From the NCBI GenBank assembly GCA_035559595.1, contig DATMBF010000032.1:1-64000 (forward strand): DNA of 64,000 nt, in the 5' to 3' direction. Within the stretch, counting starts at the first letter, position 1; each line of letters opens with the position of its first letter. The notes under the pieces are model-generated. The model ran no database searches. It had not been told where the DNA came from and saw only the letters and a list, made by a program, of their open reading frames with translations. Origin of the DNA: DATMBF01 sp035559595. GTDB taxonomy: Bacteria > Bacteroidota > Ignavibacteria > UBA10030. Positions 57,745 through 64,000 of the stretch are shown piece by piece. Both the position numbers and the translations under genes were made by a program.

Positions 57745-57795
57745 ATAGTCGTGCGAAGTTAAAAGAACTTCGTGACAACAACATGAAAGGATCGT

Positions 57796-57969
57796 ATGAA
57801 GAAGTTGATACTCCTTGGTCTCATCGCTGGAGCCACCGTTTCCGCGCTGGTGATCTACTTCCGCAAGCGGACACTGGAGGGGACGGAGTTCCAGGGATTC
57901 TTCGACTCGACTGCCGTGGCAGACGAGTTGTTCGGAGACGCATTCGAAGAGCTTCCTGATCGACCCTAA
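57796..57969 (+). CDS. Single-pass membrane microprotein (57 aa)
   Basis: A 57-codon frame preceded by GAAAGGA. It has an N-terminal hydrophobic helix (KKLILLGLIAGATVSALVIYF) followed by a basic RKR and an acidic soluble tail (FFDSTAVADELFGDAFEELP). By the positive-inside rule the tail would be cytoplasmic. It has its own promoter and lies between the tonB and helicase genes. Function unknown. Confidence 0.58.
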   Translation: MKKLILLGLIAGATVSALVIYFRKRTLEGTEFQGFFDSTAVADELFGDAFEELPDRP

Positions 57970-58298
57970 ATAGTCCTCCCGCTGTGTTGTTTCTCTCGGC
58001 ACCCTCCTTCCGCAACGCAGAAGTACGTACTGAACCGCTCCCGAAGTCTCCCCCTCTCACCTCTCACTTTTCACTTATTCCTTGTCATTCTTTTCCACCA
58101 TTCTCTCATTCGCAATTTCTCTGCTATCGCTGCATAATCTTGTTTGCTTGATTTTCAGAACAATTCTCGTAGGTTTGTAAGGCGTTTGTTTCTGCTTTCG
58201 CAGATTCTTCCACCGAAGCAGTTCTATCGCGTAGGCAGATTACAGTTTCATCCGCCAAAGCGGCTCTGTTGCGTAAGCGGACCTCCCCTTGTATCATC
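57970..58298. repeat. 329-base intergenic region with hairpins and a 42-base-period repeat
   Basis: No gene was found. Near the right end are perfect hairpins TCTGC-TTTC-GCAGA (58191-58204) and CCGC-CAAA-GCGG (58252-58263). Segments 58214-58239 and 58256-58281 match at 19 of 26 positions with a 42-base period. The first 180 bases are pyrimidine-rich on the plus strand without clear structure. Confidence 0.5.
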
Positions 58299-61172
58299 AT
58301 GAGTGCTCCACCACATAGCGCCCCCCAATCGCTTTTTCTTCAAATGGCCGACGCTCTGAAGCAGGAGCTGGCGCTACTCTCCTCGACTCGGCGTGAAGCG
58401 ATTTTCTTCAACGGTGAGCGCGTCGGTTCGTTTGCCGGTTGGCATTACTATCGGTTCGAGATCCCCGAAGAAATCTTTGCGCACCGGATCGAATTCGCCC
58501 GTTTGAGCATCGGACGTGGCAAACCGTGGACGATGAACGGAAAGATCGTCGGATTCGAAAACCAATATCTGACGATTGCCTTGCCCTATGACCTCGGCCC
58601 CATGTTGCCGGAAACTCTCTGTCAATGGAGCTACGAAGATCATTTCCAGCCGATTGTCTCTGCGCTCGGTTCGCTCGATGCAACATCAGCCATCCCTTCC
58701 TCTCTGTTTCACCCCACCGACGAGAAGAACAGGCATGCAGTCAGTTTCGAGCCGGAGATGATTCCGACGGTTCCGCCGAATCAGCAAGAAGCGATTAAGA
58801 AGATCTTCCAGAATCACATTACGTATCTCTGGGGACCAATTCTTAGCGGCAAGACGCACCTCCTTGCCCTTCTCGTGGCAAACTTCATTAAGGCCGGCAA
58901 GAAGGTGCTCTTCCTTTCGAACAGCAACGACGGCGTCGACTCGATGATGCTCCGAACAATCGACATCGGCAAACAGCTTAGCGTCGATGTTACACCGAAG
59001 GCCGCACGGGTCGGACTTCCGTTTCTCGTAAACTCTGAGGCGCTGGCGGCTGTATCGTTCGAGCAACAGGTGGAAACAAAGAAAGAGGAAAAACGGAAGA
59101 TCTTTCAGGAACGTGTGAAACTCCTGGAGAAGTACTTTGCAACGCGCGTGAAGCAGATCTTCCACGAAGATGTGTACGCAAAGATTGCCGAGATTCGCCA
59201 GAAGGCGACGGAGAAGAAGGCGCAGATTGATCGGCTGACGCAGGAGATCGGCCAGCTCCGGCAAGCGCTCGATCGCATCCAGAACGCCTCGATCATGGAT
59301 CGTCTCAAGAAGGGCTTCACCAAAGAGGATCAGGCAGCAACACAAAAACAGCTTGACGAAAAGCAGGCAACGCTAAAACGCCTGCAGACGGTGCACTCTG
59401 CCCTCACCTCCGAGGCCGTGCGGATGGAGAGCGAAGCGCCAATTCCCTTCGAGGAGCAAAAGGAGTTTCAGCAAACCCTTAAGCGTATCGACGAGTTAGG
59501 GGGACTCGATAAGGTCATTCAGGCTGTGAATGAGTTCATTGCTCAGGACGAGCGAGGTATGCTCTCCACAAAACAATTCGTTGCCACGACAGTGACAACC
59601 GCCCTCTCCGATCCGCGCCTTCAGGGTATGCACTTCGATCTTGTTGTCGTCGACGACGCCGAAACCATCGGCCTGCCATTTCTCGCTACTCTCTCAACGT
59701 TTGCAAAAGACAAGATGGTCGTGGCGGGCGACCCATTCCAGCTTGGCCCGGGATCCCTCTCCACCAACCAGCTTGCGGATGATATTCTGCAGAAAGATAT
59801 CTTTTTGCACGTTGCCCAGACGAACGAGCTGCACCGGCTATTCGATTGGACGGAGGAGCATCCGCAATGGGCTATCCTTCTCTCCTCGCAGTTCGCGACA
59901 ACACCGAAGCTCTCCGTTTTCGCTGCCTCCATCCTGTTCGACAACAAAATCAATGTCTTTGCGTCGCCAACGGCAAAAGGACACATGTATTTCATCGACA
60001 CGTCGAGCCTCAAGAGTCAGTGCAAACAATACCTCGGTCGAAAACGGATTCTGCCGTATAACGACCTGCAGACACGACGGGTTATCGAGCTTGTAAAGCA
60101 TGCATTACTTGAGCCCGGCCGCTCGGCACGCGACATCGGAGTGATCTTACCATTCCACGGACCCACCCTCTACACGAAACTCCAGCTCCGGCTCAACGGG
60201 ATGACCAACATCGAAGTGGGGACACCGCAGACGTTTCGCGGAAGGAGAAAGAAGGCCATCATCTTCGATATGGTGATGGCTGGCGTAGATTACACCATCA
60301 AGCATATCGACGACAGGAAGATCGGCGAGCATCAGATCGCCCGCATGTTCAACACGGTCTTGTCGTGTGTGGTTGAGGATCTCTATGTTGTGGCGGATAT
60401 GTCGCACTTCATGACTGTGTACAAGGATCGTCTCCTGACACGTCTGCTGATGCTGCTTCAGAGCGAATCCGAATCCGTCGTCGCCTATCAACCTGCTGTG
60501 AAGAAGTTCGATGAGATGGAATGGGATAAGCGATTGGCGCTGTTTGACCTCTCCGGCACCGGAGCCGTGGCGGTCAGTAAGAAGGGGACTGAGCCTTCAA
60601 AGGAGGATGCTGAGTTGGCGCTGAAGATGAAGATGCTTTCAAAACAGCAGGGAGAGAAACCACAGCCGGCAGCGCGCAACGTTGAGCTCGAAACGGCTCA
60701 GGCGGCGACGAGGGCGCTTGCGTATCTGACCGACGTGAATCTGCTCACGCAGTACCTCGGCTCTCCTCTTCTGTTCCGGCAGTCCTATTCCACGGTTAGC
60801 GCAGCGAGACGACTTCCGCGCGACCTCTGCCAAAACGAGAAAGACTTCCGGGCCAACATGGAGCGATGGAATCTCCTCATCTACGAAATGTCTGGAGGCC
60901 AAAAAGCCGAACAAACCTTTTTTTCCAAATCCGCCGTCGAATCCCGCATCCGTTGGGATATCAACAGTCTGAAGGCTTTCTATTCTTCGGATGTCGAAGC
61001 AATGATTGAGGAGGGCAAACAGAAGATCGCCGTTGCAGTCTCTAAGATCTTTCAGGAAACTCTCGGAAGACCACAAGCAACGAATCCGCAAGAGTGGTCA
61101 ACTGTGTATCTGAACTTCTTGAGCCGTGTGGAGGGGTATTTGAGCTGGATATCCGAGCAGTTGAGGAAATAG
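58299..61172 (+). CDS. SF1 helicase-like ATPase (DNA2/UPF1-type) with altered motif VI
   Basis: A 957-residue cytosolic protein. Residues 1-150 are an unknown N-terminal domain. Walker A is GPILSGKT (179-186, Lys185), Walker B is VVVDDAET (Asp452-Asp453-Ala-Glu455) and motif III is GDPFQLGP (477-484). A long coiled coil (about 260-390: KKEEKRKIFQERVKLLEKYF, RQKATEKKAQIDRLTQEIGQ) is inserted before Walker B, as in some SF1B helicases. In motif VI the usual N-x-A-L-S-R is N685-T-V-L-S-C690, so the arginine finger is missing. The last 220 residues are unlike known helicases. ATG at 58299 replaces a TTG at 58269. Confidence 0.82.
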   Translation: MSAPPHSAPQSLFLQMADALKQELALLSSTRREAIFFNGERVGSFAGWHYYRFEIPEEIFAHRIEFARLSIGRGKPWTMNGKIVGFENQYLTIALPYDLGPMLPETLCQWSYEDHFQPIVSALGSLDATSAIPSSLFHPTDEKNRHAVSFEPEMIPTVPPNQQEAIKKIFQNHITYLWGPILSGKTHLLALLVANFIKAGKKVLFLSNSNDGVDSMMLRTIDIGKQLSVDVTPKAARVGLPFLVNSEALAAVSFEQQVETKKEEKRKIFQERVKLLEKYFATRVKQIFHEDVYAKIAEIRQKATEKKAQIDRLTQEIGQLRQALDRIQNASIMDRLKKGFTKEDQAATQKQLDEKQATLKRLQTVHSALTSEAVRMESEAPIPFEEQKEFQQTLKRIDELGGLDKVIQAVNEFIAQDERGMLSTKQFVATTVTTALSDPRLQGMHFDLVVVDDAETIGLPFLATLSTFAKDKMVVAGDPFQLGPGSLSTNQLADDILQKDIFLHVAQTNELHRLFDWTEEHPQWAILLSSQFATTPKLSVFAASILFDNKINVFASPTAKGHMYFIDTSSLKSQCKQYLGRKRILPYNDLQTRRVIELVKHALLEPGRSARDIGVILPFHGPTLYTKLQLRLNGMTNIEVGTPQTFRGRRKKAIIFDMVMAGVDYTIKHIDDRKIGEHQIARMFNTVLSCVVEDLYVVADMSHFMTVYKDRLLTRLLMLLQSESESVVAYQPAVKKFDEMEWDKRLALFDLSGTGAVAVSKKGTEPSKEDAELALKMKMLSKQQGEKPQPAARNVELETAQAATRALAYLTDVNLLTQYLGSPLLFRQSYSTVSAARRLPRDLCQNEKDFRANMERWNLLIYEMSGGQKAEQTFFSKSAVESRIRWDINSLKAFYSSDVEAMIEEGKQKIAVAVSKIFQETLGRPQATNPQEWSTVYLNFLSRVEGYLSWISEQLRK

Positions 61173-61307
61173 AAACAGGGTCGTCAGTTCCTCCCCGGCT
61201 TATCCGGTATGCGAACACCGCTGGGTCCCCATCCCTCCCAAAACAATTCATTTTTCGATAACAGTTTCCTGACTACCGCCATTCCATCATTCCAATCTCC
61301 CACGCCA
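61173..61307. other. Convergent intergenic spacer
   Basis: The 135 bases between the convergent helicase-like and M28 genes contain short CATCATTCC-type repeats at the right side but no stem with a T-run that I could identify. Confidence 0.4.
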
Positions 61308-62963
61308 TCATTCCTTCTTCGCTTCTGCCAGCACTCTCAGCCTCGCCGCCTCAAACTCATCACCTTTGTTCCATGTCGGCATGGCCGGGTTGTCTGCTAT
61401 GCGTTTGACGACTCGCAGGACAAACTCCGCTTGCTGAATGGCTCCTTCAAAGTTCCAATCATCCCGAAGCTCATCGCTCGGCTGGTGGTAGTGTTTCTCG
61501 TTGTACAAATCCACCATCTCCTTGGCAAACGATCCCGGTTTGCCGATGAAGTCCGTGCCGGTATCTAAGTAGAGCACGGGAACGCCGACCTTCGCAAAGT
61601 TGAAATGATCGGAGCGGTAGAAATACCCCTGCTCCGGATAGGCGTCAGGTTTCACGACCATTTTCATCTCTCTTGCCACTGCGTCCACCTCTGCTCCAAG
61701 GCTTGATCGATCCCATCCGAGGAAGGTAATGTCGTTGGTCTTCCCCCAGATGTTGATTCCGTCGATATTCATATTCGCTGCCATACTTGCTACCGGTACT
61801 GTAGGATTCTGGGCGTAAAATTGCGAGCCAAGCAGTCCGTACTCCTCCGCCGCCACGGCGACGAAGAGGAGCGAACGCTTCGGCTTCGTGGTCATTGTCG
61901 CAAACGCTTTGGCCAGCGTGAGCATCATCGACGTGCCTGATGCGTTATCCAGGGCACCGTTGTTGATCGAGTCGCCATTCACCGGTTTACCTATGCCAAG
62001 GTGGTCGTAATGGGCAGAGAAAATCACATACTGCTTGCTCAACGCAGAATCGCTACCGGTGAGTTTACCGATGATGTTGTTCGTTGTGAGCCGTCGGACA
62101 GTGAACTTCATCGAAGCAGAGACTTTCAATCTCAGCGGCACCGGCTTGAAGTCGCGACTCCCTGCATCCTTGATCAGTTTGGCGAGATCAAAGCCGGCCA
62201 TGGTGAGGTATTTCTTCGTTGCCTCTTCTGTTGTCCAGCCTTTCAGAACGATTCTGCCTGCCGGATCTTCTGCATCGAGATCGAAACGCTCACGACCCCA
62301 GGAATTCTGTACCACTTGATAGGGATATCCGGCCGACTCGTTCGTGTGAATAATGATCGCACCCGCCGCCCCTTTCTTTGCCGCGATTTCGTACTTGTAC
62401 GTCCATCGTCCGTAATACGTCCGCGCCTTGCCGCCAAAGAACTTCGGATCGTCAGAAGGCGGATCGTTATTGAGCATCAGGAGAACCTTTCCTTTGACAT
62501 CCACACCTTTGTAGTCATCCCAATTCTGCTCCGGCGCATCAATGCCGTAACCGACAAAGATCAGGTCTGACTCCTTAAGCGTCACATTCGTCTGATGGTA
62601 ACCGCTCATGATCACGGCCTCGTTCGAAACATGGAGGGGGATCGTCCTTCCACCGTGCTTGATCTGGATGCTCGAGCCGGGGAGAAGCTTCGTGCCGATG
62701 ATAGGGACCTTTTGCAAGTAGGTGCCGTTTTCGCCTGCAGGCTCAAGGCCAATGGCCTTATACTGAGCAACGATATACTCCGTCGCAAGCGAGTCGCCTC
62801 GCGTTGCCGGAGCTCGGCCTTCCATGCGATCGGATGCAAGCTCTGCTATATGCTTGCGAAGCTCATCAGCGGTAATCTGCTGAATGGCAACGTCCAGATC
62901 GCTGGGGCCACAACCGACAACAAGGATGATCACAAACGAAAAGAGTATGAGCGTGCGTGCCAT
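61308..62963 (-). CDS. M28 family zinc aminopeptidase, lipoprotein
   Basis: A 551-residue lipoprotein peptidase (lipobox VVGC, Cys18). Residues about 30-110 and 240-551 are the M28 domain, with a PA-domain insert around residues 110-250 (VGYGIDAPEQNWDDYKGVDVKG, AAGAIIIHTN). Two-zinc ligands are seen as His in SAHYDHLG, Asp in NNGALDNASG, Glu-Glu in VAAEEYGLLG, Asp in NMNIDGINIWG and His in YRSDHFNFA. It removes N-terminal amino acids from peptides in the periplasm or outer-membrane surface. Confidence 0.93.
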   Translation of the reverse strand: MARTLILFSFVIILVVGCGPSDLDVAIQQITADELRKHIAELASDRMEGRAPATRGDSLATEYIVAQYKAIGLEPAGENGTYLQKVPIIGTKLLPGSSIQIKHGGRTIPLHVSNEAVIMSGYHQTNVTLKESDLIFVGYGIDAPEQNWDDYKGVDVKGKVLLMLNNDPPSDDPKFFGGKARTYYGRWTYKYEIAAKKGAAGAIIIHTNESAGYPYQVVQNSWGRERFDLDAEDPAGRIVLKGWTTEEATKKYLTMAGFDLAKLIKDAGSRDFKPVPLRLKVSASMKFTVRRLTTNNIIGKLTGSDSALSKQYVIFSAHYDHLGIGKPVNGDSINNGALDNASGTSMMLTLAKAFATMTTKPKRSLLFVAVAAEEYGLLGSQFYAQNPTVPVASMAANMNIDGINIWGKTNDITFLGWDRSSLGAEVDAVAREMKMVVKPDAYPEQGYFYRSDHFNFAKVGVPVLYLDTGTDFIGKPGSFAKEMVDLYNEKHYHQPSDELRDDWNFEGAIQQAEFVLRVVKRIADNPAMPTWNKGDEFEAARLRVLAEAKKE

Positions 62964-63046
62964 TGCTAATGGTCTCCTACGAAGTAAACAGGAACACTGT
63001 GTGGGAGAGAAAGTTAGGAAAGGAATCTCGCTGATGCAATCATTTC

Positions 63047-63075
63047 TTGAATCTCTTGACGAGCGTTGGTATATT
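63047..63075 (+). promoter_or_regulatory. Promoter of radA
   Basis: TTGAAT at 63047-63052, 17-base spacer, TATATT at 63070-63075, 45 bases before the ATG at 63121. Confidence 0.6.
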
Positions 63076-63120
63076 GACCGAAGTTTTTCGGATCAAACAC
63101 CGTCATTCCCATCCGAATTC

Positions 63121-64000
63121 ATGGTGGCCAAAACTCTTACCAAATACACCTGTCAATCCTGCGGCTATGTCTCCCCTCGCTGGGTCGGGAAGTGCCCCAA
63201 TTGCGGCGAGTGGAATACGTTCGTCGAAGAAGCCGCCACGCCTCTCAAGCTCAGCCGGAAGAAGTCCGGCATCCAATCGAACATCGAGCCCGTCCGCATG
63301 GAGGAGATCGAGCGGGAAGATGTGCCACGACTTAAAACGCAGATGGCCGAATTTGATCGTGTGTTGGGGGGAGGCATCGTGCCGGGTTCGCTGATGCTCC
63401 TTGGTGGCGACCCCGGTATAGGCAAATCCACACTGATGATGCAGGTGGCGTTGCAGCTCAGGGATTCCACGATTCTCTACATCACCGGCGAGGAGTCCGT
63501 CCGTCAGATCAAACTAAGAGCCGAACGGTTGCAGGCAACATCCGCAACAAACATCCTGCTCCTTGCGGAAACAAATCTCGATCTCATCCTCGACGTGATC
63601 GAGCGTGGCGAGCCGGATGTTGTAGTGGTGGACTCGATTCAGACGATGTACCGGCCGGGACTCGAAAGCGCGCCCGGGAGCGTGAGCCAGGTCCGTGAAT
63701 CGACTGCGCTGCTGTTGCGGCTGGCAAAGACGCGGGGAATCCCGGTTTTCATCATCGGCCATGTTACGAAAGAAGGAGTCATTGCCGGTCCCCGCGTCAT
63801 CGAACATATGGTCGACACCGTGCTCCAGTTTGAGGGGGAGGCGCATTATTCCTATCGAATCCTCCGTGCTCTGAAGAATCGATTCGGCTCGACGAACGAG
63901 ATCGGTATTTTCGAGATGCACGACAACGGACTGCGGGAAGTGCTGAACCCGTCGGAGGTCTTCCTCTCCGAACGGAGGCAGGGTTCATCCGGCTCAACCG
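63121..64000 (+). CDS. radA: DNA repair protein RadA, N-terminal part
   Basis: The first 293 residues of a RecA-like helicase that extends D-loops during homologous recombination. Visible parts are the four-cysteine zinc finger (Cys11/Cys14 and Cys25/Cys28), Walker A GDPGIGKST with Lys102, Walker B VVVVDSIQTMY and the RadA-specific KNRFGS at 252-257. The C-terminal Lon-like domain lies beyond the window's end. The ATG at 63121 gives the standard family start. Confidence 0.95.
   Translation, partial: MVAKTLTKYTCQSCGYVSPRWVGKCPNCGEWNTFVEEAATPLKLSRKKSGIQSNIEPVRMEEIEREDVPRLKTQMAEFDRVLGGGIVPGSLMLLGGDPGIGKSTLMMQVALQLRDSTILYITGEESVRQIKLRAERLQATSATNILLLAETNLDLILDVIERGEPDVVVVDSIQTMYRPGLESAPGSVSQVRESTALLLRLAKTRGIPVFIIGHVTKEGVIAGPRVIEHMVDTVLQFEGEAHYSYRILRALKNRFGSTNEIGIFEMHDNGLREVLNPSEVFLSERRQGSSGST

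Noticed and set aside
57664..58002. Minus-strand open frame of 112 codons opposite the microprotein
   Set aside because: The plus-strand 57-codon frame has promoter, ribosome site and sensible membrane layout; the minus frame has none.
58191..58281. Replication origin or iteron cluster
   Set aside because: Only two degenerate 42-base-period units and two small hairpins; no DnaA boxes or rep gene nearby.

Overview
The window looks like a chromosomal segment of a bacterium of the Bacteroidetes/Chlorobi/Ignavibacteria (FCB) group. The best pointers are a secreted metallophosphatase with a PNPFN-type C-terminal sorting domain (33062-35176), a DUF5916/CBM9-like outer-membrane protein, an H1-like small basic protein, many signal-peptide-bearing peptidases and beta-barrels, and mid-range GC. 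Promoters look classical: at least a dozen intergenic sites fit TTGACA-17-TATATT rather than the TAnnTTTG box of Bacteroidia, which favours an Ignavibacteria-like lineage. This is inference; no rRNA is present to settle it. No tRNA, CRISPR array, intact IS or prophage was seen.

Layout. 1-5189: end of an amidohydrolase, 3-methyladenine glycosylase, a cytochrome c/cupredoxin pair, an ECF sigma factor and a GT39 membrane transferase. 5244-16722: DUF5916 protein, two S9 peptidases, an SppA with an added N-terminal barrel-like domain, SigZ-type sigma, TrpF. 16890-25981: small OM protein, ArsM, a second methyltransferase, amidohydrolase, two secreted zinc-ribbon proteins, DUF2652 protein, amidase; gaps here are full of REP-like repeats. 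26032-31674: lipoprotein, class III cyclase, M24 peptidase plus a microprotein, AmrS radical SAM enzyme, a 50-aa zinc ribbon, endonuclease IV. 31843-43600: AnmK, T9SS-type nucleotidase, three unknown membrane proteins, TPR protein, bifunctional nuclease, EtfAB, DinB, threonine dehydratase, HisA, ACT protein. 43818-47456: PhoD-like phosphatase, twin response regulators, MIP18-type protein. 47525-52462: an iron/flavin island. 52647-57969: SDR, deoxyhypusine synthase homologue, H1-like protein, GH20-like protein, TonB, microprotein. 58299-64000: SF1 helicase-like ATPase, M28 peptidase, start of RadA.

How the genes work together. The repeated theme is extracytoplasmic protein and peptide breakdown (two S9, M24, M28, SppA, amidase, amidohydrolases) with EtfAB for electron transfer from oxidations. 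The most coherent novel-looking unit is the minus-strand block 52462 to 47525: FTR1 permease fused to DUF2318, porin, FMN-binding protein, a His-rich four-helix membrane protein and Tat-exported ApbE. Together these could form a flavin-dependent periplasmic iron reduction and uptake system. Its promoter has a palindrome laid over the -10 box, and the gap between permease and porin carries an opposite-strand promoter and a strong intrinsic terminator that would make a small RNA of about 80 nt.

Start codons were chosen by signal peptides, ribosome-binding sites and promoter position. Four short genes (27633-27803, 30562-30714, 54654-54869, 57796-57969) are easily missed by length cut-offs.
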